From Chionoecetes opilio (Eukaryota > Arthropoda > Malacostraca > Decapoda > Majidae): a stretch of DNA of 64,000 nucleotides. Positions 35,605 through 45,965 of this stretch are shown in pieces. The notes under the pieces were generated by a model. The model was not told the origin of the DNA and ran no database searches. It was given only the letters and a program-made list of their open reading frames with translations. Position 1 is the first letter of the stretch, and each line of letters opens with the position of its first letter. The stretch spans positions 160,001 through 224,000 of the forward strand of contig JACEEZ010020527.1 in NCBI GenBank assembly GCA_016584305.1, given 5' to 3'. The position numbers and the translations under genes are program-made.

Positions 35605-35721
35605 CAATAATGCTAGAGCAGTCTTCTAATCCAAAAGATGTAGCTTCTAATGGGGTTTTAGAGGACTCCAGACTTAGCCTCCTCATGTTGGCAATAGACT
35701 GTCGACGAGAAGACAAACTCT
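35605..35721 (-). CDS. Exon (most downstream one seen) of an unidentified host gene
   Basis: A pyrimidine-rich stretch and CAG precede the exon at 35722-35724, and GTAAGG follows it at 35599-35604. The 117-bp exon starts in phase 1, matching the one base left by the exon at 44071-44269, and ends in phase 1 again, so at least one more exon lies toward lower coordinates. The residues include two closely spaced basic-Ser motifs, RRQS and RRLS, typical of PKA- or Aurora-type phosphosites, then LEATSFGLEDCSSII. No domain is recognised. The intron between this exon and the next one upstream is 8.3 kb and full of repeats. No downstream exon was identified. Confidence 0.75.
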
Positions 35722-37744
35722 CTGAAAACAATGAGAAAAAAGTAGCAATCATCAGAACATAGTGCTTTTATTGGTGCCCTATGCATCACTGTGCCAATAC
35801 AGCAAATGGTAATCTATCCCTAGCTCTGACACCTCGTTCCTTCCAGGATCATCCTTCAAGGGGGATGGGCACAGCAGAGGAGCCTTCACCTCCCCCTATC
35901 TAAGACTCCCTCTTCGCTTATCCAAGCCCTCCCCCTTCCTCTGGCACCTCTTTCCATCATGTATTCTTTCACCCTATTCTTCCATCTTCCAAGTAGCCTT
36001 CTTTTCCTACTAGGACCCTCAATTTTACTAAAATTCTTTTAACAAATCCACACGTCCCTCTCATAATTGAATTGCACATCATGAATTCTTGATTGCTATG
36101 CCCTGCTGCATGTCAATGTCTGATCTACACATCAAAGTTGGCATGTTTACATAACACTGTACCCATACATTTGTAATCTTTCACTTCCTACATTCTCTCC
36201 CTTCCTAACTATACCTCACATCTTCCCACTCCTGGTAGACTTTTCCTAAAGGGTATGCCAAAGTCAATCACCTTTTCTTCCTGTCTCTTAAAATCTTACT
36301 TGGGGAATATGCGAGAAATTAAAGTTTGACAGAAATGTAGAGTAATTCTTGAAGTGCTTATCTCCAGGTAGTAGACTGGACTTACCTGCTGTCCTCCACC
36401 TTCTCAACGCACTGATCCTTTCACTCAGTCCTCCGGGCTCCTTGATTATGCATTAACAGTCAAATAACAAAACACCTAGACCTCATATCATGGAACTTCG
36501 CTTTACAAATTTTTTTTTACAAATATTTTTTTTACAAAAATTTGTATAACGCATCAAAACTTTGCAATTATGCACACAACTGTTCTAAAATTTAAAGATA
36601 TTAATGGATAATCAATGAGAAAATAGGATTCATTTAACGCATTATTTGCTTTACGTACGATTGTCCAGGAACCTAACTCCTGAAACGAAAAAAACTCCAT
36701 TAAACGAGGTCTTGGTGTAGATAAAACATGTAGGGTCATACTGTAATGGGCCAGACATCAACTGGCCAGGGTGTGTAACTGAGTATAGTCAAGGTATTGT
36801 TAATTTTAGCACCAAAATGTTCGAGTAGAGGAGTCGAGCAAGGATCAGTTCTTCAATTAGTCCTTGCGAGTGTCTCTAAGGTAGGTAGAGGAAAAGTAAC
36901 ACAAAAACAATGAATAAGAAAACTTAAGGAAATGTTTAACCCACTAAAAGGGAAGAGAAGGTGAGGAAAGGAGTATTTGTAGTCGGGGATGGAGGGCTTG
37001 ACTCGGGCATTTTGACTACCACAGCCGGGGTGAACAGACCTCGTCCCCACTCATGGCTTTACCTCGTCTACATTATCCCTCTAGGAGGTATGGTGTCCTC
37101 AATAGGTATAAACCATAGGAGTGGATGATATAAGGAATTGGGATTAATGAAAGTTTGTGTTTAACAGGGAACAAACCTTTAATTAGGGCCTAACACCTAT
37201 CTCGCCTCCAAGCCTTGTCTCGGTGCCGATAGATAATTTGATAGATAGGATAGGATAACTAGTGTAATTTATTGAGTGGATGGGGGTTTCCAGGTCCAAG
37301 GTATGAATCAATGTTAAGTGGAGTTAGTGTAGAGTCAATTCACGCTTAGCAGCTGAAAACAGGCCCAAACACTTTGTAAGTCATAAGTAGCCTTGTCAAT
37401 TGTCCAGTCGTTCATGTGAGTATCCTGTGAAACCAGCTTGAACACCTCCACTGCCTATGTTATTCTGCTTAACCCCCCTACCAGTTAGAACAAATCCGTC
37501 TGTTGGTGATGCCCACAAAAACTTTGGGTAAGACGCACCTCCAACCACACTCATTCTATTCATTTATATTATCTGTTTATAAGTTATGGTAATTTCTACC
37601 CTTATGTGGGTAGGCTTTGGGTGTGGGTGAGTTTGTTTGCATGTGCTAACAGGCATCTCTCTCTCTCTCCACTTCTTTCCCTTCCTTTCTCTATCTTCCT
37701 CAGTCTCTTTGTAAGAAGAGAGGAAGGGGTTAGTTACAGCTATA
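35722..37744. other. Intron sequence with a relict Tigger-like piece
   Basis: Bases 36480-36745 have GTATAACGCATC, TTTACGTACG, TTAAACGAGGTC and TCATACTGTA, all reminiscent of Tigger-like subterminal motifs, but no matching pair of ends is clear. Elsewhere in this part of the intron I see nothing that can be named. A short (CT)n lies at 37657-37672. Confidence 0.4.
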
Positions 37745-38085
37745 GGGAAAATTGAGAAGAAGAGTAACTTAAAGGTGTACTATACAAACAGCAGGAGTAT
37801 TTTAAACAAGATAGATTAACTGAGAGGAATAACTAGTGTAGAAGATTTTGATATAATAGCATTAACAGAAACATGGTTAGATATGTCAGGCAAGGTATTC
37901 AATCCATAATTAGAGATAGAGGGGTATAAGTTATTCCACAAGGACAGGTTAGGCAGGAGAGGCAGCGGCGTTGCATTTTATGCAAGAGATACATTGCAGT
38001 GTTGTGTTAACAATGTTATACAAACAGATGATAGTATAGTCAATATGGGTGGAGGTTACGGAGGGAACTGAGAAAATGGTTTTGG
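37745..38085 (+). pseudogene. LINE endonuclease N-terminal fragment (CR1-like)
   Basis: Translation gives LKVYYTNSRSILNKI, then ITSVEDFDIIALTETWLD and GYKLFHKDRLGRRGSGVAFY. This is the start of the AP-endonuclease domain of non-LTR retrotransposons: Asn-Ser-Arg-Ser is the first motif and T-E-T-W carries the catalytic Glu that nicks target DNA. Two in-frame stops interrupt it, and the match ends near 38085. It may be the 5' part of the same family as the RT copy at 47945-49690, but the two do not overlap. Confidence 0.8.
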
Positions 38086-38194
38086 GTATAGTGGCCTCCA
38101 AACTTATGTAAAGAGGATTCAGTTCCTATATGGCAAGAAATAAGGGAGAAAAGAACACAAAGGAGACAATGAATTAGGATGCTAGTATAAGGAC

Positions 38195-38335
38195 CGAAAC
38201 TAATGAAAATGTTTTAGTATCTCAGGTGAAATAACCAAGAGAAGAGTTGACAAATCTGTTCGGAGACTTAGTTGAAAAGGACCTATGAAGCGATACTAAG
38301 CGACAAAGGTCACAAGAAGAAGAAGACAATGACGA
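38195..38335. repeat. Dispersed repeat, inverted copy at 51058-51205
   Basis: The stretch from AATGAAAATGTTTTAGTATC through TGAAGCGATACTAAGCG to AGAAGAAGA is the inverted complement of 51058-51205. In that second place it lies in the loop of a foldback. Function and origin unknown. Confidence 0.7.
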
Positions 38336-38514
38336 GCGAGCACTTCCCAAGTCACTGGGTGAATCCCAACTCTGGATCAAATTCAAACAGAATGTTTGTT
38401 TGTACAGCTAACCATGTTAACGAGCTTCTTGCATATATGCAACCTTCGTGTTTTTTACCCTGAGTTTGGCTTGATTATGTCATCTGTTGCTGCTAATGGG
38501 CCCATTGGTGGTTG

Positions 38515-38590
38515 TGTGTGTATTTACCTAGTTGTGTTTTACAGGGCCTGAGCTACACTCGTGTATTCCCGTCTCCGTATCTATATTTAT
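38515..38590 (-). mobile_element. CR1-like LINE 3' tail fragment
   Basis: (GT)n followed by TATTTACCTAGTTGTG, GAGCTACACTCGTG and CCCGTCTCCGT. The same block ends the LINE at 47945-49690 and recurs at 49712-49800. In the LINE's own sense it is the 3' end with an AC-rich tail. Heavily 5'-truncated. Confidence 0.75.
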
Positions 38591-39178
38591 CCACTTTCTT
38601 TCAACTGGTGCACATTCTTTGCCGATATCACCTCTTCATTTAGTCCATTCCAGGGGGTTAGCTGAGATGGGACGAGCCCTCACAGCAGGACACAGGTGAT
38701 GTGTTTAATGCTGTAGCGAGGTAGGAGATTGCTCGCCATCTTCGGCTTTCAGCTGCAGCCGCCGGATAGCTCCTGGAGCGAAAAGAAGGACGAGTGCGTA
38801 AGTCCTTCCTGCCGGTACATAGCCTCTTCCTTGTCAAGACCTTCAGAGTGCCTCCTCGTGGCACCTCTGGTAACTGAGACGTGGCGGTCCCAGGCTAAAC
38901 CTCTGAAGGATCTTGAAGCAGGTTGGAGCCCTAGAGGTGATGTGTGCATGGCCCACCGACATGTGGACACACCCTGCCCATTCACAAATCCAAACCCGGG
39001 CAAGTGGGGCTCGTAGCCATGGTAGGCAATCTACATAGGAGAGACAACTCCGATAACAAACCCGGGCAAGTGGGGCTCGTCAGCCATGGTATGCAACCCA
39101 CCTAGGTCCTCAGCCGAAAACTGGGGTTGCCCGTCAGGATGAGCGTCCAGGGCGTAAAAATGGATGCCGCAACTTTGA

Positions 39179-40024
39179 ATGAATGCCAACAACAGAGAAA
39201 TGGCTCTCAGTCCCTGGAAGCCCTTAAATGGACAGAGGGTGCTAAGAATCCCCAGGCACGGTGATGCATTTGAAGGAGCGGTAAAAATTGGTACTGTAAA
39301 TGTCGGGACAATGCGAGGTAGGAGTAGAGAAGTTGTAGAAATGCAGGCGAGGAGAAGAGTTGATGTATGCTGTGTACAGGAGGTAAGATACAAAGGGCAA
39401 GGATGTACAACATTCAGAAGCGATAAGGAAAAGTATAAGTTTTGGTACAGCGGAGATGACACTGGACTCATTGGAGTAGGAATTCTGATTGGACATGAGC
39501 TGACAGAAGATGTAATAGAAGTGGAAAGATATAATAACAGGATGATGAAGCTTAAGTTGGTGCTTGGAGAATCTGTACATCAAATATTCTCTGTTTATGC
39601 ACCACAAGTTGGAGGAACAGCACAGAAGCAAGAATTTTGGGAAAAGTTGGAAGATGAAGTGGCAGGAGTTTCTGAATCAGATGGGCGGACAATTGGAGGA
39701 GACTTAAACGCTCATATTGGGAGAGATATAACAGGATTTGAGGGTGTTATGGGACGTTATGGCTATGGTGACAGAAATGTTAAAGGAGAGAATGTGTTGG
39801 AATTGTGTTGGAGGCATGGCTTAAGGATACTAAACACCTATTTCAAGAAAGACAGGGAAAAGCTAATTACATACAAATGTGGTGAAGCAGAGACACAGTT
39901 GGATTTGGTGCTGATGAAGAAAAGAGCAGATGTGCAAGTCATTAACTATATGGCAATATCTGGAGAGGCTTGTTTGACGCAGCACAGGTTGGTACGGGTA
40001 GACCTAAAAAAAAAAAGATTATGA
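39179..40024 (+). CDS. RTE-type LINE AP-endonuclease (5' part of pol)
   Basis: The 281-codon frame contains the exonuclease-endonuclease-phosphatase fold in order: GTVNVGTMRGR (motif with the first Asn), CVQEVRYKGQ (catalytic Glu), a GVGILI strand, IFSVYAPQVGG (Tyr-Ala-Pro), GGDLNAHIGRD (Asp and Asn of the active site), and ISGEACLTQHRLVRVDL (the S-D-H motif place, where His is present). All main catalytic positions look intact. It nicks target DNA to prime reverse transcription. A run of ten A at 40009-40018 breaks the frame just after the domain, so the RT part is out of frame. The first Met used is arbitrary; the true start may be further upstream. Confidence 0.9.
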   Translation: MNANNREMALSPWKPLNGQRVLRIPRHGDAFEGAVKIGTVNVGTMRGRSREVVEMQARRRVDVCCVQEVRYKGQGCTTFRSDKEKYKFWYSGDDTGLIGVGILIGHELTEDVIEVERYNNRMMKLKLVLGESVHQIFSVYAPQVGGTAQKQEFWEKLEDEVAGVSESDGRTIGGDLNAHIGRDITGFEGVMGRYGYGDRNVKGENVLELCWRHGLRILNTYFKKDREKLITYKCGEAETQLDLVLMKKRADVQVINYMAISGEACLTQHRLVRVDLKKKRL

Positions 40025-40059
40025 GAATAAAGAGAAAAGGTGTATAAAGAATAAAACTG

Positions 40060-41258
40060 TTGATGCTGAACAGGCCCAACAAGAGTCAGGAGTTTGAAGA
40101 AAACTTTGCAACAAAGATTGAAGGAGGAGAGGGAGACTGGCACCTCTTACAGGAAAGTATACTGAAAGCTGGAGAAGAGGTGTGTGGACTAACATATGGA
40201 AGAAGAGGTAGAGAAAGGGAGACTTGGTGGTGGAATGAAGAGGTGCAACAGAAAATTAAGGAGAAAAGAATTGCATTCAAACAGTGACAGCGATCAAGAT
40301 GTGAGGTGGATAAAAGAAGGTATAGAGAAAGGACAAATGATGCTAAGAGGCAAGTGGCAATAGTAAAGAAACAAGCATCGGAGGAGTAGAGTCAGAACTT
40401 GAACACAGCAGAAGGAAGGCAGATGTTCAGAGTAGCTAAACAGAGGAGAAAAGACAAGAAGGATGTACAAGGAGCAAAGTATGTAAGGACGAAAACGGAG
40501 AAATCAAAGTGGTGGAGAGGGAGGTGAGAGACAGATGGAGAGAATATTTTGAGAGACTGCTGAATGTAGAAAATAACAATGAGCTGGAGGAGGTTGAAAT
40601 GGTGGAAGGTCCAGTGGAAAATATAATAGAAAAAGAGGTATTAAGAGCATTGAAAGGGATGAAAGATGGAAAGGCACCTGGTCCATCGGGTGTAAGCAGT
40701 GATATGCTGAAACTAACAGGGACAGGTATCAGAATACTAACTGGAGTTTTACGTGAAAAGATTATGAGGGAGGAGAAAGGTCCAGAAGAATGGAAGGATG
40801 TTTTACCTTACTACTATTTAAAGGAAAAGGAGATGCACTGTCATGTGGAGGACACGGAGGTTTGAAGCTGTTAGAACATGGGATGAAGATTTGGGAGAGT
40901 GTGTTGTGTGAAAGGCTTAAGAAAATCATCAAGATCGATGACTGCCAATTTGGCTTTCTGGCTGGAAAGTCAACTACTGATGCAATCTTCATTACAAGAT
41001 ATCTCCAGGAGAAATATAAGGAGAAGAAGAAAAGGCTGTATCATGTGTTTGTGGATCTGAAAAAGGCATTTGACAGGATTCCAAGAAGAACAATTAGATG
41101 GGCATTACGAAGACAAAAGGTACCGGAGAGGCTTGTAAGGTTAGTAATGGCACAGTATGAAGGGTCAAGATCAAAGGTGAGAGTAGCTGGAGGAACATCA
41201 GATGCCTTTGAGATAGGTGTGGGGGTGCAGCAGGGCTCAGTTCTCAGTACTCTTTTTA
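40060..41258 (+). pseudogene. RTE-type LINE reverse transcriptase, broken
   Basis: Pieces in order: a spacer with WWWNEEVQQKIKEKRIAFK (to 40285, then a stop), EVRDRWREYFERLLN (40525), LKGMKDGKAPGPSGVSSDML (40650-40710), MREEKGPEEWKDV (40765), then a shift near 40800-40850 and KKIIKIDDCQFGFLAGKSTT (40917), YHVFVDLKKAFDRIPRRTI (41040; first catalytic Asp of the palm in VDLKKAFD), and VGVQQGSVLS (41216). The FADD box, thumb and C-terminus are missing because the copy ends at 41258. At least three frameshifts or stops are present. Confidence 0.85.
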
Positions 41259-41260
41259 GA

Positions 41261-41285
41261 GGTCCGTAAAAGCGAGGATTTACTG
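41261..41285. mobile_element. Solo Tigger-like terminal repeat
   Basis: Read inward from the end: CAGTAAATCCTCGCTTTTAC then GGACC, next to TA (41286-41287). Nothing of the element's interior is left on the other side; the RTE reverse transcriptase runs straight into it. Confidence 0.65.
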
Positions 41286-41751
41286 TATTTATAAAAAGTA
41301 AGAAAAAGTAAATAAAAGAATGTGTGGATATCCTAGGGAAAAAAAAATATATCAATAACAAAATGGTTGTAAGACGATGAATGTGAGGAAAAATAGTGTG
41401 TGAAAAATGCTGCAGATGATTTTGTTAATGCATTTTTTTTTTTGTAAAATAATTGGTTTATAAACCTTTTAGTAAAATTTACTTCATTATTAAATTGTAG
41501 CATTATATATACAATCTCAAATTCTTTTTTAGCAAAATCTTATTTATTAATAGAATACACTTGTAAAAAATGTGTCCATTTTCTTAAAATTATCTTATTA
41601 GATTTATCTAAACATTTAATCTGCATGTTGTCTTCAGCATTTGAGTGAATGAACTGTCTGGGTTTTTTGCCACCCTAAACATTTCGAAAAAGGCCTCCTG
41701 TATGAAAACAAACAAAAAATAAACAAAGATGAATTAAACCTCTCCTGAACT
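41286..41751. other. AT-rich interval without a supported gene
   Basis: No terminal repeats, conserved frames or RNA genes were recognised. Confidence 0.5.
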
Positions 41752-42478
41752 ATCTCCTTCTTCTACAATGAACATTCTAGGACTATCCTTTACTAAAAAT
41801 CTGAACTGGAAATCTCACATCTCATCTCTTGCTAAAACAGCTTCTAAGAAGTTAGGTGTCCTTTGGCGTCTGCATCTTTTTTTTTCTCCCTCCCAGTTGC
41901 TTGCTCTGTACAGGGGCCTTATTCGCCCATGTATGGAGTATGTCTCACATGTTTGGGGAGGATCCACTCATACAGCTCTCCTAAACAGGGTTGAGTCAAA
42001 AGCTTTTCGTCTCATCAACTCCCCTCCTCTGACTGACTGTCTTCAATCTTTAAATCACCACCACAATGTTGCTTCTCTTGCTATCTTCTACCGTTATTTT
42101 CATGCTCACTGCTCTTTTCAACTTGCTAACTGCATGCCTCCCCCACTCCCGCAGCCTCGCTGCACAAGACTTTCTACTCATTCTCATCCCTAGTCTGTCC
42201 ATCTTACTAATGCAAGAGTTAATCAATATCTTTACTCTTTCATCCCTTTCACTGGTAAACTCTGGAACTCTCTTCCTGTTTCTATTTTTCCACCTTCCTA
42301 CGACTTAACTCTTTTCAAGAGAAGAGTGACAAGACACCTCCCGAACTAAATTGGCCCACCCCCCATTCTTTCTTTTATTGTCTTCTTTATAGGGACTGGC
42401 AACTAAGCGGGCTTTGTGTTACCTCTTTTTATTGTGCCCTTGGCCAGTCCTGTGTGATGTAAAAACTAAAACTAAAAA
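41752..42478 (+). pseudogene. 3' end of a Jockey/I-group LINE, 5'-truncated
   Basis: Over 90 percent identical by eye to 56925-57595. The frame 41768-42193 starts MNILGLSFTKNLNWKSHI and runs through LYRGLIRPCMEYVSHVWGG and NRVESKAFRLI, the region after the reverse transcriptase palm in Jockey/I-type elements. A shift near 42190 takes it into a GKLWNSLP-type ending. The 3' end is a tail of AAAACTAA units near 42458-42478. Here the Trp codon in LNWKSH is intact, whereas the other copy has a stop. Confidence 0.85.
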
Positions 42479-42579
42479 TAAAATTATAGGCTGCACACAG
42501 TGCACAGCTATTACTCCTACATACCACTTACACTATGAAACCAAAGTTTGCATGGTCAAGAATGACCTTGATGTGAAAG

Positions 42580-43085
42580 GCATACAAACACAGCCGCAGT
42601 CTGTAAAAACCCACATTTCAATACATGGCACACCATCCACACAAGCTAAGGAACATGGAACAAGCCAATAAAACAACAACCAGCACATACAACACATACA
42701 CACAAATTCTCGCATCATTCCCACCTTGCTCTTCCAAAGTCTCTAGAAGCATATTCATACTACGATCACCCCTGCTACATCCAGTTACTCAAGACAACAC
42801 TCAGCTGCTTACATGGCCCCAAGATCCACCTTTCTGAGTCTTCCCTTCCCCATGAGGACAGAGTCCACTCAGCCAGGCTACAGTGTGGACACAAAGCGGC
42901 CCTTTTATGCTATCGGATGGGGCTAGATGGGTGCAGATGCCTGTTCAGAATGCAACATAGCATCCCACACTAACAAACATATAATGAAAGACTGCACTGC
43001 ACACAATCACACATGCTAACAACACAACATATACATCCTGCGGGAAAACCCGGTCCAGGCCATGACCTTCCTCAGCAGCTTAACC
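42580..43085 (+). pseudogene. C-terminal remnant of a Jockey-like LINE
   Basis: Broken frames give DRVHSARLQCGHKAALLCYR (about 42850-42905) then GADACSECNIASHTNKHI and DCTAHNHTC (about 42935-43015), the arginine-rich stretch and Cys/His cluster found at the end of Jockey-type pol proteins (HSxLRxG and CPxC-H-H/C). Stops and shifts are many. Family level is uncertain. Confidence 0.55.
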
Positions 43086-44070
43086 CTTAAACAGTGGGTA
43101 ACTTGTGCATTATACAACCGTGTGGGACAGCATATTTCAGAAGAAAAAAAACTATAAATCAAAGAAAATAGATGAAAAACAATGGCAAGATGTATTACTT
43201 ATGTGATAATGGGTCTCTGCTGGGTGAAGGTGGAGGAGGGGAGGAGTGAGGGGTAGAGCGGGGAAGGCAGCTTATCACTATGAGCTCTCTCTCTCTCCCC
43301 GACCCCGAACTGTAATCACTCATAATTTACGTCTTTTCGATACGAAAGCTGTCACAAATGCAGACATTTGTTGTTTACATTCGGCAATAAGCTATTCGAT
43401 TACCACCTCGTGTGATGTTCATCAGCAATAATCGTGCAGCGGCCGAAACGGGGCTGATTTCCCCCCCACAATTTTTACACAAGTCGTGTTTTTACGGAAA
43501 TTAAGCGTGGAAATCAATTATTTTTTGTGGCTTAGGTGTTTTGAATGAACATTCAATATACCTATGCAAAGAAAAAGTGGGTCTGGCCAATTACTTTAAG
43601 CATGTTAAGCCAGGCAGTCTGAAGAACTTCAACAACAGCAGAGGAACTTATGAATGAAAGATTACATAAAAATGTATGCTCCACTTCCTTATTTGAAAAC
43701 AAAGGTGTAGCTGGTTTACAGTGTATGACCTCCAGGAAAGTTAAAAAAAATTCTTCAAGAACATGACTGGCCATAAGATCTGGTTTGATATTTATGATTC
43801 AGAAATCAAGAAGCAGTCGTTTCTTTAAGCAAAATTCATGATAAAAATAATAATATTAGCCCCACCTCCCCCCAAAAAAAATTGCATATCATTTGACATT
43901 CTACTTCATGACTAGTCTGATTAGGAGCATCAAATTGCACAAATATATATATGTGCAGCCTTTTACTTCTCAAAACATACTACAAGGACCCAAGTGGTTT
44001 CAATTGCTTCTTTTATATATTATTAGAACAACAGTCTGAAATAAAGAAAAATCAAGCTCAACTATCTTAC
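43086..44070. other. Intron interval without a supported gene
   Basis: A TTAACCCTTAAACAGTGGG at 43080 resembles the start of a piggyBac-like MITE, but no second end was found. There is otherwise nothing to name. Confidence 0.4.
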
Positions 44071-44269
44071 CTCTTCTTATTTGTTTACCAACATTCTCAT
44101 CAGTAAGCAGAGAAACATCCAATTCTCCACCAAGGATAGCGTCTGTGAGAGTGTCAAAAACTGAAGACTCAGGCAGGATGGATGATCGTTTCCTTTGAGT
44201 CTCAAACTGGTGGCTTACATCTTTAGCACTGACAAATACCTCGTCTTGTTGCAGCCAGTCTTTGTCATG
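44071..44269 (-). CDS. Middle exon of an unidentified host gene
   Basis: Bounded by CTTTTTCAG on the 5' side (44270-44278) and GTAAGATAGT on the 3' side (44061-44070). It starts in phase 0, matching the end of the exon at 45966-46927, and ends in phase 1, matching the start of the exon at 35605-35721. The 66 codons read HDKDWLQQDEVFVSAKDV, then a basic QRKRSS patch, then ESSVFDTLTDAILGGELDVS and LLTDENVG. It is acidic overall, with no domain I recognise. The phase agreement across two introns of 1.7 and 8.3 kb is the main evidence that these are real exons. Confidence 0.85.
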
Positions 44270-44379
44270 CTGAAAAAGTAAATCATAGAATAATATATAT
44301 GGTATACTCACGATGATACAAGCAGATATGTTCCACACAGCCTACTCGCATAGCGAGGGTATTAATTATTAGTACCCTC

Positions 44380-44460
44380 GTAGGCAGTCAGGAATGTATC
44401 CCCATTCAGCCCATGTATTAAATACATGGGCTGAATGGCGATACATTCCTGACTGCCTAC
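44380..44460. repeat. 81-bp near-perfect hairpin in an intron
   Basis: GTAGGCAGTCAGGAATGTAT at the left pairs base for base with ATACATTCCTGACTGCCTAC at the right, and CATTCAGCCCATGTATT pairs with AATACATGGGCTGAATG in the middle; only one or two bases are unpaired at the bulge and tip. Directly before it is a second small palindrome (44353-44380, CGAGGGTA...TACCCTCG). The upstream 44305-44355 resembles the end region of Tigger-like family A (ACAAGCAGATATGTTCCACAC), so this may be a relic of such an element. Confidence 0.85.
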
Positions 44461-44509
44461 AAGTCTGATTATGACCTTGAGAGTGTTTGCTTTCAATTAG
44501 GAATAGACA

Positions 44510-45184
44510 CACAGTAAAACCCCTTTATCTCGGCATAATATGTGTGCAGGCTTTGCCGAGTTGTACGAGGGGAACTTCAAATTTCGACCCCAACACACAT
44601 AACCTCAAAAATATTGAAAAAAGTCAGTTTCAAAATTAAGGTGCCTTACCATCTTTCCATGCAATGTTTTCCAAGCGTGATGGAGGTGTTATGGTAAATT
44701 TTTGAGGTGTTAGGGGGGCTCAAGATCGTAATATAAGTCTAAAGAACACGTATTGTAATAATAACTGCAGTATTTTCATTCGTGTTTCTTATTTTTTACA
44801 AACAGTATTAAACAGTAAACACTTAAACACTACTGAACAGCATTTATTCACTAAAATTCTTAATCATAAATGTACAAAACTTATTCACTATAAAACTAAA
44901 TCACTGTCACTTTGAAAAATATGTTCATGTAAGTCTGAGGACACAGTGCTGATAAGGCTGCAGGACTCACTGCTGGTGGAGGGCTGAGGCTCCCTGGGCA
45001 CAGGCTATGGAAGAGTCACCATTTTGGCCAAAATGAGGAGCATTTTGCCAATTTTTTTTTTTTTTTTTTAGGAATTTTATTTTATTTCTCATTTTTGGGA
45101 AATTTGGATTTCAAATTTTAAAGAATATTTTTTCAGAAATTACCGCGATAAAGAATGCCGAGATAAAGGGATTATACTTTGTGT
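44510..45184. mobile_element. Tigger-like family E in an intron
   Basis: Left end ACAGTAAAACCCCTTTATCT then CGGC; right end, read inward, ACAAAGTATAATCCCTTTATCT then CGGC in two parts. Target TA is not clear on the left (AC). There is a poly-T run (45051-45070) and no coding. It lies in the 1.7-kb intron between host exons. Confidence 0.65.
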
Positions 45185-45297
45185 ATAAACAGCATTAGAA
45201 AAATAATGCTGTATAGAGATGTAAAATTTACAAATGCACACAAAGGATAAAAGATAAACACAAGGAGGATGAAAAACAAGCTACATACAGTATTCCC

Positions 45298-45858
45298 TTG
45301 TCTTACGATGAGGTTACGTTTTTGAAAACCCTATTGTATAGTAATCTTTCATACGTTGAACTTTAAACTTAATGGGATTAATAGGGATGCATTCCTAGAC
45401 CTGCACTATATGTGTCCTGATACCCCCTAAAGGCTATACAAATTATGTTCTATGTAGTGCACTGTATTGAAATCATTGCCTAATCTAATAGAAACACATT
45501 TTACACATACATTTTCATAAATAAAGAGATATAGACATGAAACTCACCTGTCTTGACACCTGAAACCCTATCTCGTCATCATCAGAGGTGGGGAAGGGGT
45601 ACTAGATGAACGGGTTGACAAGGTAAGAATGACTCAAAAATGTTAAATTCAAACTCCAAACTTAAGCTCTTCCTGGCTCTCTTGAGCTTGATATCAGAGG
45701 CACTAGGGCTTGCAAGCCACTTAGAAGACATCCCGGATCACTTACGCTATCATAAAAGAGAGTGAGAGCCATCGTAAAACGAGCAAAGGGTACTAAAGAA
45801 GAGCTATCCTATAAGCAAAATCTTGTAAAGTGGGCCATCACATAGCAAGGGAATACTG
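45298..45858. mobile_element. Tigger-like family F in an intron
   Basis: Left end CAGTATTCCCTTGTCTTACG; right end, read inward, CAGTATTCCCTTGCTATGTG; TA at 45296-45297 and 45859-45860. It is 561 bp, non-autonomous, and ends about 100 bp from the splice donor of the host exon at 45966. Confidence 0.8.
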
Positions 45859-45965
45859 TACATATATATCTTTGGTATGAAATGGCTATAAGTGATTACA
45901 TATATAAGTATACATGTATGTCATTTTATATATCATTGGCCATCACCAATGCTTCAACCTCTTAC

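Larger units (their letters stand above)
38650..41258 (+). mobile_element. RTE-like LINE, 3'-truncated
   Basis: A 5' region of about 530 bp includes a direct duplication of CCCGGGCAAGTGGGGCTCG (38996-39014 and 39061-39079). It is followed by an endonuclease ORF (39179-40024) and a reverse transcriptase part (about 40060-41258). The coding order EN then RT and the CVQEVRYKGQG-type endonuclease suit the RTE clade. The element stops in the middle of the RT domain and is joined to a Tigger-like end at 41261. It lies in the 8.3-kb intron of the host gene, in the opposite orientation. Confidence 0.85.
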
